Source of the DNA: Glycomyces artemisiae
GTDB lineage: Bacteria > Actinomycetota > Actinomycetes > Mycobacteriales > Micromonosporaceae
Direction: 5' to 3'
NCBI RefSeq assembly: GCF_003002955.1
Contig: NZ_PVTJ01000001.1
Location: 682,001 to 746,000, forward strand
DNA length: 64,000 bases
Within the stretch, counting starts at the first letter, position 1; every line of letters starts with the position of its first letter. A program made the position numbers and the translations under genes. The notes under the pieces are model-generated. The model was not told where the DNA came from, did not search any database, and was given only the letters and a program-made list of their open reading frames with translations. Shown here one piece after another: positions 39,884 through 48,329 of the stretch.

Positions 39884-40879
39884 ATGAAGGCGTTCGTGGT
39901 CGGCAAGTACAAGGAGCCGCTGGAGCTCGCGGAGGTGGCCGAGCCGGTTGTGGGTGAGCGGGACGTGCTCGTGCAGGTGGAGGCCGCTGGCCTGAACCTG
40001 CTGGACGAGAAGGTCCGCAGGGGCCAGTTCCGGCAGATCCTGCCGTACCGGCCGCCGTTCGTCCTCGGCCACGACCTCGCCGGGACCGTCGTTGCGGCCG
40101 GAGCGGGCGTGCGCGGGTTCAAGATCGGTGACGAGGTGTTCGCCCGGCCCGCGGATCACCGCATCGGCACCTTCGCCGAGCGGATCGCCGTCGCCGAGGC
40201 CGACCTGGCGCTCAAGCCCGCGTCGATCAGCATGGCTGAAGCCGCCTCGCTGCCGCTGGTCGCGCTGACGGCCTGGCAGGCGCTGGTCGAGAGAGGCAAC
40301 CTCCAGGCCGGGCAGCGGGTCCTCATCCACGCCGGGGCCGGCGGGGTCGGGTCGATCGCGATCCAGCTCGCCAAGCACCTCGGCGCGACGGTCGCCACCA
40401 CGGCGAGCGGCTCGAACGCCGACTTCGTGCGCGAGCTCGGCGCCGACACCGTCATCGACTACCGCACCCAGGACTTCGAGCAGCTCCTCGGCGGGGTCGA
40501 CCTGGTGGTGGACAGCCTGGGCGGGGAGAACCTCGAGAAGTCCCTGCGCGTACTGCGCCCCGGCGGGAAGGCGATCGGGATCGCCGGGCCCCCGGATGCG
40601 GCTTTCGCCCGCGAGATCGGCGCTGGGACGGCGCTGCGGTTGGCGACGACCGCGCTGAGTGCCGGTGTCCGCCGCCAGGCCCGCAAGCTCGGCGTGACCT
40701 ACGAGTTCCTGTTCATGCGCGCCAGCGGCGACCAGCTCCGCGAGATCGGCGCGCTCATCGACTCGGGCGCGCTGCGCCCGATCGTCGGCAAGACCGTCCC
40801 GTTCGACCAGATCCCCGAGGCCCTCGGGGCACTCGAGCAGGGCGGTATCCGGGGCAAGGCCGTCGCCGTCAAAGCCTGA
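39884..40879 (+). CDS. NADP-dependent quinone-oxidoreductase-type dehydrogenase
   Basis: A 331-residue medium-chain reductase of the zinc-free quinone oxidoreductase group. It has the GroES-like N-terminal domain (VLGHDLAGTVVAAGAGVRGF) and the Rossmann motif HAGAGGVGSIAIQLAKHLGA. Typical reactions are one- or two-electron reduction of quinones or enones with NADPH. The start is the ATG at 39884 after GGGGAAGGAG. It opens a three-gene run (hydrolase and EthD-like gene follow) under a TetR-type operator; the set suggests breakdown or detoxification of an aromatic or ketone compound. Confidence 0.9.
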   Translation: MKAFVVGKYKEPLELAEVAEPVVGERDVLVQVEAAGLNLLDEKVRRGQFRQILPYRPPFVLGHDLAGTVVAAGAGVRGFKIGDEVFARPADHRIGTFAERIAVAEADLALKPASISMAEAASLPLVALTAWQALVERGNLQAGQRVLIHAGAGGVGSIAIQLAKHLGATVATTASGSNADFVRELGADTVIDYRTQDFEQLLGGVDLVVDSLGGENLEKSLRVLRPGGKAIGIAGPPDAAFAREIGAGTALRLATTALSAGVRRQARKLGVTYEFLFMRASGDQLREIGALIDSGALRPIVGKTVPFDQIPEALGALEQGGIRGKAVAVKA

Positions 40880-40927
40880 CCGCGCCATTCGACCATCACT
40901 ACGATCATTCACATACAGGGAGTCATC

Positions 40928-41785
40928 ATGAACACGCAAGACAAACCAGTCACGTCGTACCTGGAAGCGCCGACGCGCACCGTCACCGCGAACGGGGTCA
41001 CCTTCGCCTACCGCGAGCTGGGGCCCAAGGGCGGCATCCCGGTGGTCTTCTTCGTCCACCTCGCCGCGACCCTCGACTACTGGGACCCGCGGATCGTCGA
41101 CGCGATCGCTGCCGACCGCCACGTCATCGCCTTCGACCAGCGGGGCGTCGGCGCCACCACCGGCGAGGTGCCCGACTCGGTCGAGGCGATGGCCGAGGAC
41201 GCCTACGCATTCATCAAAGCGCTCGGCTTCGACCAGGTCGACGTCTTCTCCTTCTCCCTGGGCGGGTTCGTCGCCCAGGCGCTCATCGCCGCGCACCCGG
41301 ACCTGGTCCGCAGGCTCGTCCTCACCGGGACGGGGCCGAAGGGCGGCAAGGACATCGACAAGGTCGCCGGCCTGACCTACCTCGACATCCTCAAGGCAAC
41401 CGTGACGCGCTCGGACCCGCGGGAGTTCCTGTTCTTCAACCGCAACGCGGCAGGCAAACGCGCGGCAAAGGCGTACGTCGCGCGCACGACCGGCGCGCAC
41501 ACCGAAGTTCAGGACGCGCCGATGAAGGTGAAGGGCTTCCAGACGCAGCTGGGGGCCATCAAGAAGTGGGGCCGCGGCACGCCCCACGACCTGTCGCGGC
41601 TCACGCAGCCGACCTTGATCGCCAACGGCGACCACGACCGCATGGTCCCCTCGGTCCTGTCCGAGGACCTGCACCGCCGCATTCCCGGCTCCGAGCTGAT
41701 CATCTACCCCGACTCCGGGCACGGCGGGGTCTTCCAGTACCACGAGCAGTTCGCGCCGGTCGCCGCCGCGTTCCTGAACCGATGA
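40928..41785 (+). CDS. Alpha/beta hydrolase
   Basis: A 285-residue cytoplasmic alpha/beta-fold enzyme. The nucleophile elbow is FSFSLGGF (Ser near residue 108), the acid follows in NGDHDRMVP, and the catalytic His is in DSGHGGVFQYHE. The oxyanion region reads VVFFVHLAATLDYWDP, where the usual HG is HL, as in some haloperoxidase-like hydrolases. It probably acts on the same compound as the upstream dehydrogenase. The gap to that gene is 48 nt. Confidence 0.9.
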   Translation: MNTQDKPVTSYLEAPTRTVTANGVTFAYRELGPKGGIPVVFFVHLAATLDYWDPRIVDAIAADRHVIAFDQRGVGATTGEVPDSVEAMAEDAYAFIKALGFDQVDVFSFSLGGFVAQALIAAHPDLVRRLVLTGTGPKGGKDIDKVAGLTYLDILKATVTRSDPREFLFFNRNAAGKRAAKAYVARTTGAHTEVQDAPMKVKGFQTQLGAIKKWGRGTPHDLSRLTQPTLIANGDHDRMVPSVLSEDLHRRIPGSELIIYPDSGHGGVFQYHEQFAPVAAAFLNR

Positions 41786-41817
41786 GCGCCGCACGAGGCG
41801 GCCGAAAGGAGTCGGCG

Positions 41818-42609
41818 ATGTCCACGCCACTGGCCTTCACCAGGAAACCGTTCACCTCCTCGATTCTGCTGTGGGTGCGCGAGGACCAGCCCAGACGGCA
41901 GGGCATGGACCGATGGAAGGGCCCGCACTCCCAGATCATCTCCGCCACACCGGGATTCGAGGAATACCGCCAGATCCACCTGGCCGAGACCAACCCCGGC
42001 CTGTGGCCGGCCGTCGAGGGCGTCGAGACCGCCATCCCCGCAGACCGCAGGATCGACGGGATCGCCGAGGTCACCATGCAGACGGTGCTCTCACCACTGC
42101 GGGGCCGCAAGCAGACCAAGCTCGCCTACCTCGACGAGGTCAACCTGTTCCGCCGCACCATCCTCTACGCGGGGCCGCCGTACTCGACGCACTGGTACGA
42201 CCTCGGGGCCGGCGAGCGGACGGGGGCCCGGGCCCTGGTCTACGTCAGGAAGCGCGAAGGCGTCGGCACCGGCGCCTTCCGCAAGGTCCTCCACGACCGG
42301 CTCGTCCCCGCCCTCGCGGAGAACAGTGGGTTGACCGAGCTGCGGACGCAGGTGTTCATGCCCTGGAGACGCGGCCTGTGGAACACGCCGAACGTCGCCC
42401 ACGACAACCCGGCAGACCGGCAGTTCCACGCCTCGCTCCTGGTCGGCTTCGCCGATGACGACACGATGCGCGGGTTCTTCGCCGGAGCCGCCGTCGGGGA
42501 GGTGTCCTCCCGGCTTCCCGCGTTCGCCTCGGCGGTCCACGCCTACGAAGTGGAGCAGGCGCTCACGTTCGTCAAGGACGGCACCGCCCTGCCCCGATTC
42601 GAGGAGTGA
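41818..42609 (+). CDS. EthD-like dimeric alpha-beta barrel protein
   Basis: A 263-residue protein with two ferredoxin-like halves, suggested by the repeated pattern FTSSILLWVREDQPRRQGMD ... HSQIISATPGFEEYRQIHLA and, in the second half, FRKVLHDRLVPALAENSGLT. EthD-like proteins bind hydrophobic substrates and serve in oxidation or decarboxylation steps. The assignment is by fold pattern only. The ATG at 41818 follows CGAAAGGAGTCGGCG, 32 nt after the hydrolase stop, so it is co-transcribed. Confidence 0.6.
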   Translation: MSTPLAFTRKPFTSSILLWVREDQPRRQGMDRWKGPHSQIISATPGFEEYRQIHLAETNPGLWPAVEGVETAIPADRRIDGIAEVTMQTVLSPLRGRKQTKLAYLDEVNLFRRTILYAGPPYSTHWYDLGAGERTGARALVYVRKREGVGTGAFRKVLHDRLVPALAENSGLTELRTQVFMPWRRGLWNTPNVAHDNPADRQFHASLLVGFADDDTMRGFFAGAAVGEVSSRLPAFASAVHAYEVEQALTFVKDGTALPRFEE

Positions 42610-42689
42610 CCGGCCGCCTCGGCCGTGGCCCCCGGTCCGATCGGGGCGGCAGCAGCGAACCCGGTTCGCCTGCCACCGCCCCGCGCCGG

Positions 42690-43403
42690 TCAGCGGCCCT
42701 GGATGGGCAGCTCGGGGTAGACCTCTTCGAGCGGGGCGCTGAGCCCGGCCTTGAGCTCCACCGACGTCGCATCGGCAAGCACCTCGTACTCGCCCGCTTC
42801 CAAGGCGTCGTAGACGGTGCGGACCAGGTCCGCCGGATCGGTCTTCGCCTCGGTGACGTGCGCGGCCATCGCCGTGTCGACATACCCCACGTGCACCCCG
42901 ACGACGTGGACGCCGCGGGGCGCCAGTTCCAGGCGCAGCGAGTTCGTCGCCGACCACAGCGCCGCCTTGGTGGCGCTGTAGATACCACCGACGGCATACC
43001 AGCTCAACGCCGAATGGAGGTCGATGATCGCCGCCTGCTCCTTCGCCTCCAGGACCGGCGCGAACGCGCGGGCCAGGAACAGCGGGCCCAGGAAGTTCGT
43101 CTCCACGTTCGCCCGGATCTCCTCGTCGGTGTGGGTGAGGATGCCTGCGCTGGAGACCGAGACGGCGGCGTTGTTGATCAGCACCGACACATCACCCGCG
43201 GCCGCGGCGGCCGCCCGGATGGACTCGGGGTCGGTGACATCGAGCGCGAGCGGCACGATCCGCTCGTCCTCCCACGCCCTGGGGTGGCGGGCGGTGGCGT
43301 ACACCTTGGCGGCGCCGCGCTCGAGCGCGGCGCGGACGAAGTGGGTGCCGATCCCGCCGTTCGCCCCGGTGACGAGAACGACGGCACCATCAAGTGCGGT
43401 CAT
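42690..43403 (-). CDS. Short-chain dehydrogenase/reductase
   Basis: A 237-residue classical-type SDR. It has the cofactor motif VTGANGGIGTHFV, VLINNAAVS, and the catalytic Ser and YxxxK in DLHSALSWYAVGGIYSATKA. It oxidises or reduces an alcohol/ketone with NAD(P). The start is the ATG at 43401-43403 with GGAGCCAGACC upstream. It is divergent from a TetR gene and converges on the EthD-like gene, so it belongs to the same local regulon. Confidence 0.92.
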   Translation of the reverse strand: MTALDGAVVLVTGANGGIGTHFVRAALERGAAKVYATARHPRAWEDERIVPLALDVTDPESIRAAAAAAGDVSVLINNAAVSVSSAGILTHTDEEIRANVETNFLGPLFLARAFAPVLEAKEQAAIIDLHSALSWYAVGGIYSATKAALWSATNSLRLELAPRGVHVVGVHVGYVDTAMAAHVTEAKTDPADLVRTVYDALEAGEYEVLADATSVELKAGLSAPLEEVYPELPIQGR

Positions 43404-43542
43404 GGTCTGGCTCCTTCAACAGTCGGAAACCCGCACCGGCCGGCGCAGGCGGTCAACGCGGCACCGCCCCCGAAGCGACGGCACCGAGCGGGCCGCGGCC
43501 GCGTGGAAGAATGAACCACGACGCAACCGAGCCCACGCAACA

Positions 43543-43575
43543 TTGACCATAGTCATAATTGATTGAAGTCAGATT
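43543..43575. promoter_or_regulatory. TetR operator copy B
   Basis: A 33-bp site sharing about 24 positions with operator copy A at 39813-39845. TGAC and GTCA form its outer arms. It overlaps TTGACC and lies just before the TetR gene, so both the SDR and the TetR promoters could be repressed. Confidence 0.65.
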
Positions 43576-43595
43576 CTATTCCCGGAGGATGCGAT

Positions 43596-44198
43596 ATGCC
43601 AGCCGCCCCCCACAAGGTCGGGCGACGTGAGCGGAACAAGCAGGAGAAGCTCGACCGCATCACCGCCGCCGCCCGCGAACTCTTCGCCGAGCACGGCGTC
43701 GACGAGGTCACCACCCAGCAGATCGCCGAAGCGGCCGACATCGGGACCGGCACCCTGTTCCTCTACGCCAAGAACAAGGGCGAACTGCTCCTGCTCGTGC
43801 AGAACTCCACCTACGCCGAAGCCCTCATCGAAGGCAGGAACGCCGCCGAGGACACCCCCGAGATCCTCGACGCGGTCATGGCGATCATCCGCCCGGTCGT
43901 GGTCTGCAACCGCAAACAAGTCGACAACGGCCGCACCTACCTGCGCGAGATGGTCTTCGGCGACCCCGCCGAACCCCACCACCGCGACGCCCTCGACCTC
44001 ACCGTCGAGACCGAAGCCGCCATCGCCGCCGTCCTCGGGCGCGACCAGGCCACCGACCCCACCACCGCCGCCGCACTCGCGCACATCATCTCCGCGATCA
44101 TGTTCATCGCCATGGCCCCCACCATCAACGCCGACCGGAGCATCGAGGACCTCCTCCAAGAGATTCGCGACCAGCTGCGTATCGTCCTGGCTCCCTGA
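43596..44198 (+). CDS. TetR-family regulator of the oxidoreductase/SDR cluster
   Basis: A 200-residue repressor. The HTH lies at about residues 17-62 (ITAAARELFAEHGVDEVTTQ, then QIAEAADIGTGTLFLYAKNK). The ligand domain has a single Cys in VVVCNRKQ. The ATG at 43596 follows CGGAGGATGCGAT; an upstream in-frame ATG at 43563 falls inside the operator and is less likely. The same long operator upstream of its own gene and of the gene at 39884 supports control of the whole 39.8-44.2 kb cluster. Confidence 0.9.
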   Translation: MPAAPHKVGRRERNKQEKLDRITAAARELFAEHGVDEVTTQQIAEAADIGTGTLFLYAKNKGELLLLVQNSTYAEALIEGRNAAEDTPEILDAVMAIIRPVVVCNRKQVDNGRTYLREMVFGDPAEPHHRDALDLTVETEAAIAAVLGRDQATDPTTAAALAHIISAIMFIAMAPTINADRSIEDLLQEIRDQLRIVLAP

Positions 44199-44336
44199 TC
44201 GCCACGGCCCCAAGGAGTATGCGAGTCATCACTGCCCCACCCGTTCGATCCCCGGAGTCGGACGAAGGTTTAGCCGTACGTCACCTTTGAGGCCCACCGT
44301 GTCAGGATGCGCCCCTCCTGCCAATCAGGACAAGAA

Positions 44337-44367
44337 AAGAAGGACCTTCAACGTGAAAGTCCTTCTT
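44337..44367 (-). terminator. Terminator of tRNA-Val
   Basis: AAGAAGGAC pairs with GTCCTTCTT, and on the minus strand the hairpin is followed by TTTCTTG. It lies 19 nt past the tRNA 3' end. Confidence 0.8.
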
Positions 44368-44385
44368 GTTCCATATGTCCGTTTG

Positions 44386-44457
44386 TGGGTGCTACAGGGA
44401 TCGAACCTGTGACCACCTCCTTGTAAGGGAGGTGCTCTACCGCTGAGCTAAGCACCC
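44386..44457 (-). tRNA. tRNA-Val (anticodon TAC)
   Basis: A 72-nt cloverleaf on the minus strand. The acceptor stem is GGGTGCT/AGCACCC with discriminator A, the anticodon stem CCTCC/GGAGG encloses CTTACAA (anticodon TAC), and the T-arm contains GGTTCGATCCC. CCA is not encoded. It reads GUA and other Val codons by wobble. The serine recombinase at 34983 does not appear to use this tRNA as a target. Confidence 0.95.
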
Positions 44458-44597
44458 TGGGGCGCGATGGGGGCGCGCCGAGCCTGAGAAAGGGTACCTG
44501 AACGGGGGCTTGGGCGCGAGTGCGGGTCGAAGCGCGGTCGCGGGGAGAGGTGCCGCACAGGCGGAATTCAGTGGAAGCTTCAAGTGTTGCTGCCAGG

Positions 44598-45257
44598 GTG
44601 GAAACAGTACGTGTAGACATCTGGTCCGACATCGCCTGCCCCTGGTGCTACGTCGGCAAGGCCCGGTTCGACAAGGCCGTGGCGGGCCTCGAAGGGAAGG
44701 TCGCCGTCGAGGTGCGCCACCGCTCCTTCGAGCTCGACCCGAACCGCGAGCCCGGCGAGGTCGACGCGGTCGTCCCGATGATCGCGAAGAAATACGGCAT
44801 CAGCCCCGCCCAGGCCCAGGCGAACGAGTACAAGCTCGGCGACCTGGCGAACCTGGAGGGCCTGGAGTACCGCACCGAAGGCCGCGACCACGGCAACACC
44901 TTCGACCTCCACCGCCTCCTCCACCTCGCCTCCGAGAAGGGGCTTGAGGCCGAGGTCTGGAAGGCCTTCTACACCGCGAACTTCGCCGACGAGGCCTCGA
45001 TCTTCCAGCGCGACAGGGTCATCGAAGTGGCCGTCGCCGCCGGGCTCGACGAGGCCGACGTCGTCGCCGTCCTCGACGACCCCGAGCGCTACCGCGAGGC
45101 CGTGCGCGCCGACGAGGCCGAGGCCGCCGCGCTCGGCGCCACCGGCGTCCCGTTCTTCGTGATCGACGAGAAGTACGGCGTCTCCGGCGCGCAGCCGACC
45201 GCCCTCTTCGCCGAGATCCTCGAAAAGGCCTGGGACGAGCGGCAGCCCGCGAACTAA
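44598..45257 (+). CDS. FrnE-like DsbA-family oxidoreductase
   Basis: A 219-residue cytoplasmic thioredoxin-fold protein of the FrnE/HCCA isomerase-like branch. It has the redox motif CPWC in WSDIACPWCYVGKARFD, a helical insertion (QANEYKLGDLANLEG), and the late GVPFFVIDEKYGVSGAQP with the cis-Pro. Family members act as disulfide isomerases or in polyketide redox steps. The start is uncertain: GTG at 44598 gives METVRVDIW, matching the family N-terminus, but its Shine-Dalgarno sequence is weak; GTG at 44571 is an alternative. Confidence 0.88.
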   Translation: METVRVDIWSDIACPWCYVGKARFDKAVAGLEGKVAVEVRHRSFELDPNREPGEVDAVVPMIAKKYGISPAQAQANEYKLGDLANLEGLEYRTEGRDHGNTFDLHRLLHLASEKGLEAEVWKAFYTANFADEASIFQRDRVIEVAVAAGLDEADVVAVLDDPERYREAVRADEAEAAALGATGVPFFVIDEKYGVSGAQPTALFAEILEKAWDERQPAN

Positions 45258-45341
45258 CGGGACCTAACTGGCGAAACCTTCACGATTCGGCGCGCCCGGG
45301 CATATCCTGAGGCGAATTCCGACTACGAGGAGGCGGTAGCC

Positions 45342-46508
45342 ATGCCCATGGATCGCGAGACGCAGCTCAAGCTGGTGAACCTGCGGGACGACGCCGGCGT
45401 GCTCTCGCTCTACGTCAACGCCGACCCCCGGCAGGAAGGCTCGACCCCGCCCTGGAAGACCCGGCTCGACCAGGGCCTCAAGCAGCTCCGCGAGGCCGTC
45501 GGCAACGGCACGGCCCCGCTCCTGGGCCGCCGCGTCGAGGACCTCAAGATCGACATCGAAGCGCTCGTCCGCCCCGGCTCCCCCGGGATCGGGCGGGCGC
45601 TCTTCGTCGCGCTCGGCACCGGCGAGACCTACAGCGTCGCCATGCAGACGCCCCTGACCGACCGCGTCGCCCTCGCGCCCCGCTCCCACATCGCGCCCAT
45701 GTTCGGCGCCTGGGCCGAAGGCGCCCCCGTCGGCGTCGTCGTCGTGGACGGCAAGGGCATGCGCATCCTCGACAGCCGCTTCGGCCAGTGCGAGGAGGTC
45801 TCCGGCCTCGCCTTCGAGCTCGACACCGACGAATGGCGCGTCATGAAGGGGCCCGCCGCCGTCCAGAGCGCCTACGGCGGCCGCGACGGCTTCGTCTCCT
45901 CCAACCAGCAGGACCTCTTCGACTACCGCGTCGCCGAGCACCTCCAGAAGTTCCTCGCCGCCGCGCACTCCACACTGGAGGAGCACGTGACCGAGTTCGG
46001 CTGGGAGCTCCTGGTCCTCGCAGGCGAGCCCGAACTCGTCGAGGCCGCCTCGAAGCACCTCCGCAACGGCGTCAAAGCCGAGGTCGTGCCGTCCAAGCTC
46101 ATCCTGAGCCAGAAGTCGCCCGCGATGATCCAGCAGGCCGTCGCGCCCGAGATCGCCGCCGCCCGGCACGCCCGGGACCTGCGGCTCGCCGCCGCCTTCG
46201 CCGAAGCGGTCCCCAAGGCCGCCATCGGATCAGAGGAAGTGCTCGACGCGCTGCAAGGCGGCCGCGTCGACCGGCTGCTCATCGAGCGCGACTCCGTCTG
46301 GAGCGCCCGCCGCATCCCCGAAGGCGCCGTCCTCGCCGACGCCGTCGCGCCCGGGGAACCGGAGGTCGCCACGGCTGTCGCCGAAGCGCAGCTCGGCGAG
46401 GCGATGATCGAGATGGCGCTGGCGTCCGACGCCCGCGTGTCGATCCTCGGCGAAGGCGTCGACCTGGGGAAAGAGGCCGGAGGCGTCGGGGCGATCCTGC
46501 GCTGGTGA
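45342..46508 (+). CDS. baeRF/Vms1-like release-factor-domain protein
   Basis: A 388-residue protein of the actinobacterial family often named Vms1/Ankzf1-type peptidyl-tRNA hydrolase. It starts VNLRDDAGVLSLYVNADPRQ and contains the eRF1-like core (GVVVVDGKGMRILDSRFGQC, FGWELLVLAGEPELVEAASK, then VDRLLIERD and ARVSILGEGVDLGKEAGGVG at the end). The architecture mirrors domains 2 and 3 of eRF1/Pelota. A role in clearing stalled ribosomes is likely by family, not shown here. The ATG at 45342 follows CGAGGAGGCGGTAGCC. Confidence 0.8.
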   Translation: MPMDRETQLKLVNLRDDAGVLSLYVNADPRQEGSTPPWKTRLDQGLKQLREAVGNGTAPLLGRRVEDLKIDIEALVRPGSPGIGRALFVALGTGETYSVAMQTPLTDRVALAPRSHIAPMFGAWAEGAPVGVVVVDGKGMRILDSRFGQCEEVSGLAFELDTDEWRVMKGPAAVQSAYGGRDGFVSSNQQDLFDYRVAEHLQKFLAAAHSTLEEHVTEFGWELLVLAGEPELVEAASKHLRNGVKAEVVPSKLILSQKSPAMIQQAVAPEIAAARHARDLRLAAAFAEAVPKAAIGSEEVLDALQGGRVDRLLIERDSVWSARRIPEGAVLADAVAPGEPEVATAVAEAQLGEAMIEMALASDARVSILGEGVDLGKEAGGVGAILRW

Positions 46509-46527
46509 CGACCCCTTGAGGGGATAG

Positions 46528-46546
46528 TTAGGTTATGCTAACCTAT
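46528..46546. promoter_or_regulatory. IdeR/DmdR-type iron box
   Basis: TTAGGTTATGCTAACCTAT differs from the canonical TTAGGTTAGGCTAACCTAA at two of 19 positions. A TTGAGG (46516-46521) to TAACCT (46539-46544) pair with 17-nt spacing overlaps it, so iron-loaded repressor would block that promoter. Confidence 0.8.
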
Positions 46547-46551
46547 CCTTG

Positions 46552-46601
46552 GCAGTTCGAACTAGGGCCGCGAGTCTCTCACCTCTCGCGGCCCTAACTG
46601 C
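46552..46601 (+). ncRNA. Hairpin RNA candidate downstream of the iron box
   Basis: Starting about where the iron-box promoter would begin transcription, GCAGTT (46552-46557) can pair with AACTGC (46596-46601), and AGGGCCGCGAG (46564-46574) with CTCGCGGCCCT (46585-46595). The result is a long bulged hairpin of about 50 nt. It may be a short iron-regulated RNA, an attenuator, or simply the terminator of the upstream gene; there is no U-tract. Confidence 0.4.
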
Positions 46602-46676
46602 GTCTCCGGGCTCTGAATCCGTTGCACCGGACCATCTCCTGCGTCACATTGCGGCTCAGGGCCTTCCCTTCCGGCA

Positions 46677-46713
46677 GAATTCAACATACATTGAATTCAT
46701 CAAGTGATGAATT
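46677..46713. promoter_or_regulatory. Two overlapping dyads upstream of the FAD monooxygenase gene
   Basis: GAATTCAA-CATACA-TTGAATTC (46677-46698) overlaps AATTCATC-AAGT-GATGAATT (46694-46713). Both are perfect 8-bp inverted repeats, as expected for a MarR- or TetR-type repressor binding as two dimers. No regulator gene is adjacent. Confidence 0.6.
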
Positions 46714-46744
46714 TCCGAACACGGCTCACCCCTAGGAGACCGCC

Positions 46745-48160
46745 ATGAACGAGCAGCAGCAGCAGGCCGAAGTCATCGTCGTCGGTGCGGGCCCCACCGG
46801 GCTCCTCCTCGCGGGCGACCTCGCCGAAGCGGGCGTCAAGGTCACCGTCCTCGAAAAGCGCGGCGCCGAGATCTCGAACCTGTCCCGCGCCTTCGCCGTC
46901 CACGCCCGCACGCTCGAAGTCCTCGACTCCCGCGGCCTCGCCGACGACCTCTTCGCGCTCGGCGGCCGCCGCCTCGGCGAGCTGTTCCTCTTCGGCCGCG
47001 CCAAGGTCAAGCTCAGCGGCCTCGACTCCCGCTTCCCGTACGTGCTCATGACCTCGCAGTACAACGTGGAGCGCGTCCTGCGCGAGCGCGCCGCCGCGGC
47101 GGGCGTCGACTTCCGCTTCGACCACAAGGTCATCGGCATCGACCAGGCCGACGGGAGCGCCACCGTCCGCACCGACAAGGGCGACTTCACCGCGACGTAC
47201 GTCGTCGGCACCGACGGCGTCCGCTCCGCGGTCCGGCAGGCCGTCGGCATCGACTACCCCGGCGAGGCCGTGCTCCGCTCGATGATGCTCGCCGACGTCG
47301 AACTCGACGAGCCGCCCGCCGAGAGCCCCGCCGTCAGCGGCGCGAACGGCGCGTTCTGCTTCATCGCCGACTTCGGCGACGGCCTGTGGCGCGTCATCGG
47401 CTGGAACGCCGCCGACCAGCAGGACGACGACGCGCCCGTGTCCTCCGACGAGATCCGCACCGCGCTCAGGCTCGCGTTCGGCACCGACTTCGGCATGCAC
47501 GAGCCGAACTGGTCCTCGCGGTTCCACTCCGACGAACGCCAGGCCACCGCCTACCGCGCCGGGAACGTGTTCCTCGCGGGCGACGCCGCCCACTGCCACT
47601 CGCCCGCCGGGGGCATGGGCATGAACACCGGCATCCAGGACGCCGCGAACCTGTCGTGGAAGCTCGCCGCGGTCCTGCGCGGCGCCGACCCGGCGCTGCT
47701 CGACACGTACGCGGCCGAGCGCCACCCCGTCGGCGAGGCCGTGCTGCGCGCCAGCGGCCGCATCATCCGCGTGGCCGCCAACAAGTCCCGCGTCGTCGGG
47801 GCCGTGCGCGGCGCCGTCCTCGGCACCGCCCTCAAGCTGGACCCGGTGCAGCACAAGGTCACCGGCCTCATCAGCGGCATCGACGTCCACTACCCGCACG
47901 CCCACGGCGAGCACCGCCTCACCGGCGACCGCGCCCGGGACGTCGACCTCGCCGACGGCACGCGGCTCTACGAGGCGCTGCGCGCCAGGCGGTTCGTCGT
48001 CCTCGACAGTGCGCTTGAAGACAGCGCCGTCGCCCGCGCCACCGCCGAGCCCGACGGCACGGCCCGCGTCGTCCGCCCTGACGGCTACATCGGCTGGGCC
48101 GGGGCCGACGACCCCGCGGCCATCGCGGCGTACCTGGAGGCGCACGCCGGGAAGCTGTAA
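46745..48160 (+). CDS. FAD-dependent aromatic monooxygenase, rifampicin-monooxygenase-like
   Basis: A 471-residue group A flavoprotein hydroxylase. It has the Rossmann GAGPTGLLLAGDLAEAGVKV, the DG motif GTDGVRSAVRQA and the GD motif LAGDAAHCHSPAGGMGMN. The C-terminal thioredoxin-like domain ends TEPDGTARVVRPDGYIGWAG. Size and layout match rifampicin monooxygenase (Rox) and the PgaE/MhpA group, which hydroxylate phenolic or polyketide rings with NAD(P)H and O2. The exact substrate is not fixed by sequence. The ATG at 46745 follows TAGGAGACCGCC. Two dyads upstream suggest induction by its substrate. Confidence 0.88.
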   Translation: MNEQQQQAEVIVVGAGPTGLLLAGDLAEAGVKVTVLEKRGAEISNLSRAFAVHARTLEVLDSRGLADDLFALGGRRLGELFLFGRAKVKLSGLDSRFPYVLMTSQYNVERVLRERAAAAGVDFRFDHKVIGIDQADGSATVRTDKGDFTATYVVGTDGVRSAVRQAVGIDYPGEAVLRSMMLADVELDEPPAESPAVSGANGAFCFIADFGDGLWRVIGWNAADQQDDDAPVSSDEIRTALRLAFGTDFGMHEPNWSSRFHSDERQATAYRAGNVFLAGDAAHCHSPAGGMGMNTGIQDAANLSWKLAAVLRGADPALLDTYAAERHPVGEAVLRASGRIIRVAANKSRVVGAVRGAVLGTALKLDPVQHKVTGLISGIDVHYPHAHGEHRLTGDRARDVDLADGTRLYEALRARRFVVLDSALEDSAVARATAEPDGTARVVRPDGYIGWAGADDPAAIAAYLEAHAGKL

Positions 48161-48173
48161 CCGAGGAAACCAG

Positions 48174-48203
48174 GACGGCGGCGGACGCGAGTCCGCCGCC
48201 GTC
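48174..48203 (+). terminator. Terminator after the FAD monooxygenase gene
   Basis: A 13-bp perfect stem (GACGGCGGCGGAC and its complement) around GCGA is followed by TCTT. Confidence 0.85.
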
Positions 48204-48329
48204 TCTTGTGGTCTTCGGGGGCCGTCCGACACGAGTTCAACGCGCGTTCACCCCGTTGGGGTTGCACTCAAGTGGCATTTGTCGTGAACTTGCATTCCAC
48301 CCTGATTCATCCTGAGATATAGAGGTTCA

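Noticed and set aside
44386..44457. The tRNA-Val gene as attachment site for the island or the TetR cluster.
   Set aside because: No copy of its 3' end was found at the other side of the cluster, and large serine recombinases seldom use tRNA genes.
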